Source: Lentinus brumalis
Lineage: Eukaryota; Basidiomycota; Agaricomycetes; Polyporales; Polyporaceae
Direction of reading: 5' to 3'
Assembly: GCA_001792895.1 (NCBI GenBank)
Contig: MARA01000006.1
Coordinates: 558,001-622,000 of the forward strand
DNA length: 64,000 nt
Position numbers and translations under genes: made by a program. Position 1 is the first letter of the stretch; each line of letters opens with the position of its first letter. The notes below the pieces were generated by a model. It saw only the letters and a program-made list of their open reading frames with translations. It was not told where the DNA came from and made no database searches. Of this stretch, positions 48,217 through 60,400 are shown piece by piece.

Positions 48217-48544
48217 GTCTCTAGTCTCTGGGTCGTGGTGAGCATCGGACGTATTTATTTGATGCATAGCAATTGTATAGGTATAATACGACATTCTGTG
48301 GGTCTTACCATTCCCTCGCGTTGGTGCGCGGCGCTCCCCGGCCTTGCTTCATAGACCGAAGAAATCGGAGTCTGACAGTAGAGACACAAGTTGCGCGCGA
48401 CCAACACTGACAGCGAGAGCATGTCGAACTGGAGCCGGACACGCGTACGCAAGCGCTGTCGTGGGGTTGAGCAGGTGAGCACGCTCGAGCACACTTCACA
48501 TTTACTTTTATCGATGGACGAACCCTTTGCAGAGTCCCGCTGAG

Positions 48545-48551
48545 TATATAA
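48545..48551 (+). promoter_or_regulatory. TATA box upstream of small membrane-protein gene
   Basis: TATATAA 57 bp before the ATG at 48602, followed by a pyrimidine-rich leader (CTCTCTCGGTTCCTTCCTC) and an A-rich Kozak-like ACCACCACC before the ATG. Strong, well-placed core promoter. Confidence 0.55.
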
Positions 48552-48601
48552 GACCATCCTAGCCACGCACTCTCTCGGTTCCTTCCTCGTCGACCACCAC
48601 C

Positions 48602-49128
48602 ATGCCTCTGGCTTCGCTCGTCCTCAACGAGCGTGGCTCCCACTTCTACGAACTCTTCCTCCGTCTTCTCTTTAGGTTGTTTAGGTTGTCTCCGGCGGCA
48701 TTTCTAGTCTGCACTGCGATCATCGCCTTCAGCTGCATACACTACTTGACGTTTGAGCCCTTTCAAGCAGCGGCACTCGCCAAGCGAAGTACCGACGACT
48801 CGGATGGCGTTGTCGGATCGTTGCCCAGTCCATTCGCGTTCGCTCGATATGGCCCTCGCTGCGGCAGCCTTCTCTGAGGACGTGGCGGTCTTTTCGACAT
48901 ATGTATACCGCTGACTACCTCCTCGACATCGAGGCGGACATGAAGCAGATGGCAGATCTCAGGGCAATGCGCAACGTCGCGGAGCCGAACGACGACGTGA
49001 CGGCCCGGGACAAGATGTGGGACTTGATGAACAGGGTGTTGTACACGCATGACAAGGTGGAGGAGACGCGGACTTGGTTGGTGGAGACGCAGGAGCGGAT
49101 GAAGGACAGGTTGGACATGCTCACGTAG
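48602..49128 (+). CDS. Small membrane protein, hypothetical, frame unresolved
   Basis: Unknown small protein. From ATG 48602 the protein starts MPLASLVLNERGSHFYELFL and contains one clear membrane helix (AAFLVCTAIIAFSCIHYLTF). The frame then ends at 48877. A second frame holds ALAAAAFSEDVAVFST, and a third, ending at 49128, holds DYLLDIEADMKQMADLRAMR followed by an amphipathic charged helix up to VETQERMKDRLDMLT. These look like consecutive parts of one protein of about 170 residues. No clean intron joins them, so one or two small indels or unusual splicing are suspected. It is transcribed in the same direction as ERO1 with its own TATA box. Confidence 0.45.
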
Positions 49129-52100
49129 AGCGGACTTCGTGAGGAAGAGCGTACTTAAAATACGCCGACCAGCTGCAGCTAACAGACAGTCATGAGCTGA
49201 CTCCTTCTGCGCTGGCTAGACGCATCAGCAAGATACGCGGCACTGAAGCTTGTCGTCCGCATCCACCGGATTGGCGAACAAAATACCGCGGTCTTCTTGT
49301 GCTATCCAATGTACCGATAATTGCCCTCTCTTTGGCAGACATCGCGTCTCAGTCGTTGATACAATGCTTAAGTACATGTCGAGTAGCAATGATAGACGTA
49401 TGTACCATCCGTAAAGCCCGCGATGTCTTGATCTTTCAAACTTGCTTCTACGTGGTGTTTTGAACGATGAGGCTCTAGCATGCATGGGCTGCGCATCACC
49501 TCGGTCCCCCTGTATCCCCACATGAAGACGGCGAAGAGCGATGGAGATGCTCTGGCGAATGGACGAGGTGTTGTCTTTGCATAGTGTTGAGCCTTCAGAC
49601 GAGACTCGCACGTACGATCCCCTGTAATCGGATCGATATGTCCGGTCGAAATGCCCGGGGAGGATGAATTTGGAGGTGTCGGGCGAGCATCAGGGTAGGA
49701 GAGACATGGGTAACGGACAGGTCTTCATCGTCCGTTCGTGGTTTTGAATAACGTCGTCCGAAAGGCACACGTCCGCAAGGATGGCAGGAATGAGAAAAAT
49801 GCGGGTCTTGCGATGGGCTGTCGCTTGAAAGCGAACGAAGACTCGTGCAAGCGTGCAGAAGCTTGAGCACTTCCAGACAGAAAGGCAGATGGAACGGGAA
49901 CAAAGCATTCCCGCGGGATGTATAGCCAGGAATTATCCACAACGTCGTAGTGAGACCAGATGTCGGAGATACCGGTGTGCAGATCCAGCTTGTTTCTTGT
50001 GTTCCATCGACGTCATCCGCCAACAAGTCGCACATCAGATACCACATCTATCCACAAGACCACCGAGCGAAGAGATAATAACAAAGCATCGCCGGGACTC
50101 CAGGAGGGCAGGGATAAGTAGCCATCCAGATACGATCCTGAGGAGCCGGCGAGGTGGAAACCGGACCACACGCGCACGACCTCCGCCCTCCGTCGTGGCT
50201 GGGAGAGCCGAACGCGGGGCCGACCACGAGCCCCGCGGTGCGGCGAAGGTGGGCCCGTATTGGAAGCTGTGGACGGTTATGGACGGATGTGGGTCCGGCG
50301 GCGAGCCTCCCGCGAGGCTGGGCGTGCGTGCATGCGTGTCTGGGACGCCACTCGCAACTTGGAGCGTCGCCAGACCCACCGATCGCCGCCGCGGGGCTCG
50401 TGCGTGCCCTCCTCGGGGTCTGTACGCCCCATCTCGCATCCCGAGGCCCGCGAGCCTATAGCTTGAGCTGCATCTTCGAGTTCGAGTTCGGGAGTGCCGG
50501 GTGGCGTGTGGCGTGTGCCGGATAAGATTGGCTCCCCGCGCGAGAACCACAAGGTCGAGGAGTGCACGATATAGATATGGCAGCGCTGCAGCGCCTGCGT
50601 GTCCTGGGATGGGTACTTATGGCATGGAAGAGCGACAGATTCGAAGGGAAGCCGCCATTCGTGCTTCCTGCATGTCTGCGACTGAGATCGGAGGGGGATA
50701 CGTGCTTTCTTGCGGTGCAGCCGCGTGAGCCCTGCATTGCCTATCGCGGAGCTGGAGCCAGCGGGATGGATGGCAGGAAGCCCAAGGCACCCGCGTCCCA
50801 TGACGCGCTGCAGCTGGAACAGTCAACCTGAGCGATTCTGGGAGGAACGGGTGATATCAGCAACGACTCGGCGCGGATTGGAAAGACGTCCCTCATGATC
50901 TGGATTCCGTGCGCTTCCAACAGCAGGAACTGCGACATCACTGCGCGGGGGCACATGCATTCCGAGCGAGACCGGAGCACGCCAGTTCCGTGTGCACTGA
51001 CAATTCGTCGGGCGAAGCTTTGGCCAGCTTCACCGGTGACCACCGGGCTTCTTCTGCTCTGATGACATTGCTATGTAGTTCTGCGGAGACAAAGCGAGGG
51101 AGAGCAGAGCAGAACATCGAAGGCAGGTCAAGATCAGAAACGACCCACCGGCGCAAATAGTTGTGATCAGACTCGGAGTGGGCCCCGGCTCCCCTGCGCG
51201 ACATGCTGTACAAAGGGAGACGAGGCGAACCGCGGTCAGCTCCAAACCCCCACACAGCGCCGAGCAAAACAGGAAACGTGCTTATTGCGGGGGCGGTTGT
51301 GGCGTCGACTTGCGCCGTTGCGCCTTGGAAGTGATTGACTTATCGGGGCTTCTTACAGACGGCGCCGAGCCTCCAGCTTCGTGCATCGAATACCGGATGC
51401 CGAGTCCCGACCGGGGATGTCGTCCCACGTCCGCTGAATAGTCTCGGTTCCGCCTATACACCGAGCGCACACCATAGGCGGTACCCTCCTGCCTGGAAGT
51501 TGCAACCAGGGCAGTCGTCGAGTACTTGCCAGCACGCGCAAGCGCACATGGCCCGCCGCACCCCTCGTCCTCGCTACGAGAAGGGGCGCGTGCGTGCGAC
51601 CCGGCCGTGGATCCACCGGCGGCCAGGGAGCCAGGGAGCCAGCAGGGAGACCCGGGAGACGAGCGAGCGAGCGACTTGCGGCGCAGGTCCTCCGCCCTCG
51701 ATATCATCCTCGCAGTCCGTCCAGCTGGTCCTGGTCCCGGTCCCGGCGCGCCAGGGTCCATGGTCCGCGGTCCAGTGCGTCCCCGGGAGCACATCCCGCA
51801 GGCCCTCAACTCCAACAACCCAACACAGCAGCCCCACCCTGGGGCCGCCGTCGTCGCTCGTGCGACGGGTCCTACACCACGGTGAGTGCGTATGGTGCAT
51901 AGGAAAGGGAAGACATATCTATGTACAACGGTTGTGAGTACAGTGTCAGCAAAGAGACGGGAGACATGAGGAGGCACAAACGCTAGAGTACCAGAACGCG
52001 TACGTAGACGGGAATATGAGCGATCACTGACAGAACCACGAGCCAACGACAATGGGCATCCACGCTGAACCTTGCAAGTGAAGATGAAGATGAAGTAGTG

Positions 52101-52259
52101 AGAGTAAACAGTAACAGGTAAGTGAGAGAGAAAGGGAACAACGATACTGAAAGAATAGTGTTCGCGTGCGCGCGAGGTAACGAGATCCAGGCCAATAAAA
52201 TAGCGAGATCCCCTCTCCTCCCTTTCCCCACAGGGGACTAGGAGGACAGGAGAGGGTTG
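49129..52259. other. Intergenic, no gene recognised
   Basis: 3.1 kb between a plus-strand and a minus-strand 3' end. Many overlapping open frames on both strands at 49.6-52.2 kb, GC-rich from 50.2 to 51.9 kb, none with motifs or sensible splice structure. Long 3' untranslated regions or an unrecognised non-coding transcript are possible. Confidence 0.4.
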
Positions 52260-54436
52260 TTACTGCACATCCATCCCAGAAACGCCCGGACACGAAGGAT
52301 TGAATACCTCTGAAAACGATAGCGCAGACGTGAAACCCCACTTCGCAGCCTCAGCGTCGACCATGGAGAGCGCCTGCCCAGGGGGACCTTGACTTTCTGT
52401 GTGGTCGACTTCGCCGCTTGGCAAGTTGTAAACATTGAAGTACGGATTGTGAATGGCGCCAAAGGTGCCGTACGACCCGTTGGGGTTGGCGGGATCCGCT
52501 GGAGTGTAGGTCGACTGGCTTGCAACCCAAGGTCCACCGGAGCCCATGTATGTGCCGTAGGAGATAGACGGTGTCGGGAAGTCCATCATTGACATCTGAA
52601 TTGTGCGCTCCTCGGAACCATCTGACGACGACGAGGCGGTCGACATGGGAGAATACGTCAGTGTCGGCGTCGACATCGACGGAGACACCTCGATCTGTAG
52701 CTCCACGTCCATCGTAGACTCGTCGCCCATCCCAGGTGCCGCGCGAGTGCCGTAGTAGTAATTAGATGGGGTTGGCGCAAAGGAAGGCTCCGTATATGCA
52801 GAACTGCGATCAGTCCCCACCGCAGGCACAGTTGCGCAGCGCTGCAGGCCACGCGTCCGAGACCTTGCGACAGAGACTGGAGGAGGGATGCAGGCAAAGG
52901 CGTGCTGGGAAGACGAAGCGGGAGCTCCCGCAGTCGAACTAGCCGCCCACGCCGCAGTCGACGAAGAGCTACAAGTACGATCGGGACCGGAGAGGATGTT
53001 GCCTTCGCTCTTGCTACGGGAAACCGTCCTAGTGCCTGTCGACGTCGAAGGCAGCTTGCCGACCCAAAGGCGCCACCCGAGGGCCTCACCGAGCGCACGT
53101 TCGCAGCGACCAATCTCCCTAGGAGGCAAACCGGCGAGCTTGGCCCATGCGCGATTGGAATAGGACCGATCTTGCATGAACTTGGAGGCGAGGATGAGAC
53201 ACGCAAGGAAGGTCCTGCGCGGGCAGCAGAGGGGCGAGGGAAGAGGGGGCAGAGGGGGGAGCACCTGCTCCTGCTCCTTGCTGCGGACCTCGTTCACAGG
53301 GGCGGGCGGAGCCGTGTCGAGATTGCTGACGAGGACGGTGTCCCCGCCTCGTATGGACTGCAAGGTAGGGCCAGCGGTCTTGTCGGGCGCGTCGGAGGGA
53401 GTCACGTAGGGGGCGAGATCCGGAGAGTCGCATTCTTCGAAGACACCCTGCACAATCCGGGGTTCCGGCGCTGGCTCCGGAAGACGCTCCGCCGAAGGGT
53501 AGGCCTTCTCTGACCGGAGCAGCTCCGGGACCTTTGAACGGACGGCCTCCAGGTAACACAGCGCCGTTTGGAGCACGCCGGTGGACGTCCGGGACCGGCG
53601 AAGCACCTCGTGCACAAATCCCTTAATCGGGATAAGGTTGCTGCTCCCGGAACCACCGGGCGCCTGGGAGTATGACTCGCACCTGTCGCCGGGCGGCGAA
53701 GGCGTCTGGCAGCTCGTGGGAGAGACAGGCGAGGGCAGCTGAGTGTTCCCGTGGGCGAAGAGCGTCGATAAGCCGTTCGCTATCAGAGAGGCATTGGGAG
53801 GAGGATGGGGTTCCGCGGGGGGTATGGGCAGGTCGGGCTGGGCGCAGAGCGCTTCCCGCGCACAGGCGGTGAAGGCGGGCGGGATGTCGTCCGGGTGCCA
53901 GGTTTCGCAGAGGCTTTTGACCGCTTGATCTAGAGCACGGGATGTCGTGAGCCTGTATGTCCACATCCGGCGCGAGGCGAGAAGCTTGCTTGCTTCACCA
54001 TCCGACGTTGGCAGATACGTCAAGCCACTCATGCCACCAGGTGATACGCATGGGCGACTCGACGCACCTCAGGCCATGAAACGATACGGGGAAGACAGGG
54101 AGAAGGAGCTAGCAAGTGTGCGTGACTAGAGCATGGACACTCACCGACAAGTTTCGCGGCGTATTTTGTCTTCTGCGCTTCGCGCAGAGGACTCGCGATC
54201 GGCGGTGGCGGAGGATGGGATACTTTGAGACGTTCGATGTCGCAGATGGGATGGAGTAGCACAGTTTGAGGAGAAAGGGAGGAGACAGAGGAAGCAGGCG
54301 TGTGAAGATAAACTGAAGGGGAGCGTTGGATGCCGGAGAGTTGGGCTGTGGAACCATAGGGCTGCCAGCGGGCCCTGGCGCGCGACGCGCCAGGACCGCG
54401 GTGAGGAAGCGAATGGGATACAGCATGGAGATTCAT
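52260..54436 (-). CDS. Pho85-type (PCL) cyclin
   Basis: Cyclin partner of a Pho85/CDK5-like kinase, likely in nutrient or cell-cycle signalling. Exon 1 (54436-54145) begins MNLHAVSHSLPHRGPG. A 215-bp intron (54144-53930) splits the first conserved helix: AAKLV joins in phase to DQAVKSLCETWHPDDIP. The cyclin box continues IPIKGFVHEVLRRSRTSTGV and LQTALCYLEAVRSKVPELL, then is interrupted by about 110 Pro/Glu-rich residues. It resumes with CPRRTFLACLILASKFMQD, YSNRAWAKLAGLPPREI and RCERALGEALGWRLWV. A Ser/Pro-rich tail of about 260 residues follows to 52260. The two-part cyclin box with an insert resembles Pcl5/Clg1-like cyclins. An ATG inside the intron would give a separate start without helix 1, so the spliced start is preferred. 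Confidence 0.8.
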
Positions 54437-57400
54437 TGTCGGGTTGCCGTCGGGGAACAGCGGTCGTGAAAAGTCAGGATGCTTGATTAGGTATTACGTT
54501 CAGATAGTGGCATGAGCAGCAGTGAAGGTGGACTTGGTGATAATGATAGTCGAAACAGAGGCAAGAGAGGGAGCAGAGAGTACTGGGACGGAGACGGAGG
54601 CGCGGAGCAGGTACGACGGTTGGGGGTATCGGCAGACTGGAAGGCGTTTGACAGTGACACACATTGCGGTTAGTTCGAGGGTTAGCGGATGCCCTTAGTC
54701 GATACGACTATGGACGATCCGGGGGTAGAGCTCGAAGCTGAGATCAGCACAAGCTCGGGGTGCGAGAGATGAGTTCTGTGCGAGAACGAGAGCTGGGAGC
54801 GTCGGGAGGGCGATAGCGTGCGGACGGGGGTTATAAGGGGCGTAGAGTCAGCTGCAGACAAGGACAGAGTCAACTCGCTATATCGGGCGCCTCGCAGCCA
54901 CCCGCAAACACGGCCACACAGGCTGGAGTCACCGGCTCTACTCTGCCAGTGCCAGTGCTTGTCCTCGCCGGATCTCTCGTCGTCCCGTCCTGCAGGCTGT
55001 GTGTTGCCCAGCTGCTCCTCCTCAGTCCTCCATTCTCATCCGCGCGCTGCGCACCTGCGATCCGTCTGCTCTCCTCAGCCCTCGCCTGCTCCCTCGCAAA
55101 ATTTCCGCATGACTCGACGCTTCGCAACACGGACTCGGACTCGACCATCTCGCCGTGATCTCCCCACTCTGACTTAGCATTGCGTCCGGTCATTTCCGCC
55201 GCCCTCCGTGCCTCCTTTCAGATTCCCGCGTCTCGCATTGACTCTATGTCCGCGCGAGTGGCATTCTCGCGCCCTCATCACGCCATCCGAGCTGCGCTGT
55301 CCGTCTCTGTCTCGCTCAGACAACAATCTTCGTTCCATAGCGATAGCGGTCAGCGGGACGAGCCAGCTCAGCGTCCGCGCTCATCGCCATCCAACAACGG
55401 AAGCTCCCACGTCATATGTTCCCGTCCTCTCCCCGAGCAGCCCAGTCGCCCCGCCGAATAGAGCACACAATCCAGAGTCCCAAAGCATGCGCCTTCCCTG
55501 ATCCGCGTTCGCCATGCGTTGTACCTCCGTCAGCCTGAGCCTAACGCCGAATCCGTAGTCACTACCTCCACTCGTCCGCGCAGTGCGCACAGCTCCCGCA
55601 TACGAACATATACTGCTGTGTAGACCCTGCTTCCCAATCCATCATCGCCGTCCTTCCTCGGGGCCCATCCGCCGATCCTGTCTCGTGCGGAACCCCTCGT
55701 CCGTATCTGCGCTGCTGCGAGCTGTACTAGTACTGTATGTCTATTCCTTTTGAGTGCTGCGCAAACCACGACGATCGGCGCACCCAAGCCTTCCTCGTCA
55801 ATCTCTCACGTCCTGGTATCCGTATCCCCGTAACATCGCAATGTACTTATCCCGGTGCACGCGCGGAGAATCGCACGGATATGTGGCCTGCGCGTGCCGC
55901 GAAGCCCCAGCCCAGGACCGCGTTATGCATCTTCGCTGCGTCTCCGTGTGGTATTCTGGGAACACGGTTCCGCTTCCCTGCGCCACAAAGCTCTCGCCAC
56001 CTCTAGACGGCAGCCCAACGGCAGCGGCCTGCGCTGGAGCGCGATGGTCACGCTGGGAACCCGAAGCAGCTTGCGGGGACAGCACCTTGTCTCCTTGCTA
56101 CTCTGCCTTCCGTCGACGTGCTATTCATGCGCGGGTGCAACGCTCGGCTTGTCGCAAGGTGATTAGGTACAACATCGTCGAGGCTCCCCTTGCCCTGACC
56201 CTTGTAACGCGCCCTAGGCCTCCTTCTACTTTTGAGTTCGTCGCTCCGTGGTAGATCGTATTCGGTCTTCCTCCGCTCAACCGGGAATCTCGTCAGAACC
56301 GTTCGATCCACGGGCAGTACGCCCTCCACTTCCTCCCCGTGCCCATAGGTGGCCTCGCACACAACGTGTCGTTGCACAGTATGCATATCCGATGTAGCCT
56401 ATCAGACGTATACCTTGCGCATAATGAACGGCGAACGCCAGTGGCTCGCCGCTGCGGGCTCCTTCGCGGCCTGCCCAGTCTCCGTCTCCGTCCCTCGAAC
56501 CCGAATAAGTACGTACGACGTCAACCTGAAGCCTCTATCGCCGACCGTCGATGTTGCCGCACCGCGCCCGGGGCTCCTCAGGCCTCAGGAGTCAGCATCA
56601 CCATCCCATGCATCCATCTGCCAACTTCCAAGGACCAATTGTGTACGGAGCGCTTTCTGGCATATGCATGCAGCAGCTCTCCGCCCTGGATCAGTGGATG
56701 ATGTGTGTGGTTCGCCATCCCATAGCCAGCCTAAGCCAAGCAAGGCCGGAGCGCCACGCCGCCGAGCTGCAGTGCTCACTCAGAACCACACAGTGACACG
56801 GAATCCGGATCACATCAGACGATATGGTGGACCACCGGGAGTGAGTCAGAGAGACACGCACCGACGTTCGAACGCCCAGAAGATTTCAGCAGATTTGTAT
56901 ATCGTGCACGCGCGATGCACGAGGGCGACCGTACGACGTACATACGTCGTGGTACTATCACCGCATCGGGATTCGGGCGTACTCCGGGCACTGGGCAGAT
57001 GTGAAAAGTGACAATGACATCTCGATATTATCGAGTAGGACCGTGACGGGGACGTGAAGCTTCTGATGTGTCCTGCGCAGCGAGCGTCGGCGTGTCCATA
57101 TCGTATCTTAGCCTTTTGTCAGTGTCCCGAGTACTGTCCACCCTCCTCTCGTACGTCGACCTGGAGGCCACGCGACCGCAACGTGCATGCCAAGGACGTC
57201 CGTCCCATTTGACTAGTACATTGACTGGTTGACACAGAACGCAGCCTTCGTTGCTGTCAGGCTATTACACCCACAGTCATGAAGAAACGTTGAGACGGAC
57301 GTAACTGAGAGCAGTGCCTCCGAGTCCATGGCCAAATTCAATGTGCGTCGGCGAGTCCCGATCAAGTAAGCGCGGGGGCGCGTCCTCGGCGCCCCGCAGC

Positions 57401-60400
57401 GCACTCCGGACACTGACCGCAGCAGCTTCGCCGGAGTCATCCTCCGCCCATCGCCACGCCGACCGTCGACGTCGACGAACTTGCGATTGCTTTCAAGTTT
57501 CGAGTTTCGGAGCAGAGGTCCTCAGTCAGCGCCAGCTTGTGAGTTCTCCCTAGTCGCAGCGTGCCCGACGTCGCACCCCCAACGAGGCCTAGCATGCCTT
57601 ACCGTGTTTGGGTGGGTCGGCCAGCGCAGCGACGGGTCATCGTTTCACGCACGGACTAACATTGCACGCAGGCTCATGCACCGTTGCACGTATCATGTAT
57701 GTACGGCGCATGGCACGAAACACCGGCCACATCCTCGGGATTCCAAACTACATAATTTCAAGTTCACCCGCGAGTCCGCGACGCCCTCGCCGGGCGGGAA
57801 CGTGTACGTTCAAAACTTTCATCGATTCAAGACTCGTCGATTCGTCGAATCCGCACCACATTTGAAATTTGGAAGCTTGGAGCTTGAACTTTGTCAAAAT
57901 TGAAGTTGGACTCGGGGCCCTCGAAGACGGTCGCCGGCGTGGCGAGAATGAGGCGGGAAAGCCCTCGCCCGCCTCGCCTGGCCCTCGAGCTGCCGAGACG
58001 CCGTCGGCGTGCGCGCACATTCATTCCAATGACACTCGAGTCTGTGCTGACATCTAATAGCAGTTGGCAACCGCTAGTTAGTTCAGGTCATCCCATAGCC
58101 ATCTCAGGACGCAAGTGCTGTGGGCGCGAAGTCCGGACCGGGACAAGAATGGTGGTCTAACAGTGCCCCGACGGTGTTTCATGTCAATGGAACTTGGAGT
58201 GCGGTTGGGACGGTAGGCGTTACCCAGGTCCCATGGTGTGCAGTTCCTTCTTGGAAACCCCGACGTCGGGATCTGCAGGCGGGACGTGACAGTCCTGCGC
58301 GCCGGCCGCTGACGTCTGCATGGGTACAATTCGAGACTGGAGCGGCAGCGAGTGCTTCGCCGAGCATGGCCGGCTGCGGTCACCGATGAGAGGGACGCCT
58401 TGACTGTACGTTGCGAGTAATGTGTTCGCATGATGTTGTATGACTGATGGTGTCTGTACGCAGCAGCGCGAGTGCTTTCGACTCTCGAGCTCTCGACTCC
58501 GGAGGCCTGTGCTCGGGCGGGAATCCGGAGCGAGGTTGCTTTCCGGACCCCGAGTACGCATCGCCATTTCCGCAACCCAGCTACTTCTAGTGATAGTTGG
58601 GTGAACGCTGCTGTCGATACCGTGTTCCGATTAGCATCGAGCGCGAGGTTCGATGTCGACGCCGCATCCAAGATGTTTCACGCAAAAGGGCGGCAGCACA
58701 CAAACGTCCTCCGACTCGAGACTACGAGGCACCATGGCCCAGTGAATCCCACCCGATCCGTAGGTCGCCTACCTATCCGATAGCTGCAGTGTTACGGCTG
58801 ACGTTGAGTTTTGTGCTACAAGACAGAACGTTGCGACTTGCGAGCCGGGAGGCCAAGCCTTGCTCCCGCACAGGTCAGACACACTGCCTACTGCCAACTG
58901 CGCATTGCGTACCGGGGGGTCTGAGGGGTTTGTCCCGGGTCTACGGAGTTCATGTGGGAGCTCAGGGCTCCGTCAAACATCGCTCGGTCTATTGCAGTAA
59001 GCTTCGTGACTCTGCTGCAGTCGTGCTTAGGTTGACTTAGCCGTGTTTGTAGGATTTGTGATTGGTTTCCGACATGAGTCGAGGCACTATGCGTATGTCC
59101 CGCCTAAGCACCTCTACGAGGGATCTCATCAACCTTTGGCCCAATGAGAATGCCAAGAAGCGTCGGGCGCGCCCTCCTCCTGCAAGTTACACTCTGGGGA
59201 GGGTTGCTGGGGCCTGATGGCGTGAGCTCACTTCTTCTCGCTGCACTTCATCTCATGCCGACTTGGCAATCAGGTGCGCTATGGGAGCAAGTTCGCGGAT
59301 ATGCTTACCAGCAAAGCATCTAGCGCCCGGACGTGCAGCAGCAGGACAATATATCCGACCACCACCTGAGTCATCCCCATGCTTGTGCCCGCGGCACATG
59401 GACTTTGTCATGTCCCCAAGTTCTTCTGAATTGTGAGTCCCCGAACCATCCGATACTTAGGAATATGAGAGGCTTACATATCCGAAACCCGCTGTCTTAC
59501 CGATCCTCGAGCGTGTACTGGGCGTATGTACCTCAATAGCCTTCCTCCGACGCACATCAGGCCTATTCCAGAACCTCCACGCGTCCTGCCGAGTGCTACA
59601 TCAGGGCATATCTGCGCTGGCCGGGGGTTCTCGGGGTCCCGCTCACAGAATTTGAGGTTCTGGCTGTCTCCGGCCTTGCACGGCGATTAGTCGTGTAAGT
59701 ACTTGGATGTGTGGTCGATAATCCGCTGTTGGGTCAGTGAGCCGGATGCAACGATGCCAAGTGCGGGTTCGCCATGTCCCGAGTCGTCTATATCTCGGGT
59801 CGTCTATGTCCAAGACGTCCGATGCTTGCATGAGCATAACGATCTGCGCCCAATAGGTACGTGAACCTCTTCCATGCATATCTCATTTACTGCTCACCAA
59901 GCACGCATGTGCATACCTCTGTACTCCGATCGGATATTATCAAAGCTCCGACAATCTGTACACGACGCAGGGCAATAAGGAATCGCAGCAGTAACCTAAC
60001 CGGTTGCGCACTCGAACATGCTGTTTCAGAAGGTTATTGGATACGCTCGCCGAGATACCAAGTGATGCGGCTGGCTACTCGGTAGCGGCCTCGTACCTCC
60101 GCCTGGAGCCACCCTCTCACCATCCTGCGCACCGCATCATGGCCGGAACTGCTGCGTGCGCAGTATGTCGGGAGGTTAAGGGAAGCTGTGCCTTGCCAGT
60201 GTGCTTGACATGCAGCTGCGTACCTTTCAGGGGATTACTTTACGCGGCGGCCATCTGCCTGTCTCACGATGACTGTTGCTCTCCCGTGCCTACAGATATC
60301 TGGCTTATTTCCAGCATCGCTCAACCGACCGCCCAAGAATGACCCTGACCCTGGTACAACATGATTCACAAGGCCGAGTCCTTACAGTGCTGGGTCACTA

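Noticed and set aside
50035..52052. Dense open frames on both strands, up to about 256 codons
   Set aside because: Overlapping frames in GC-rich sequence without any protein feature.
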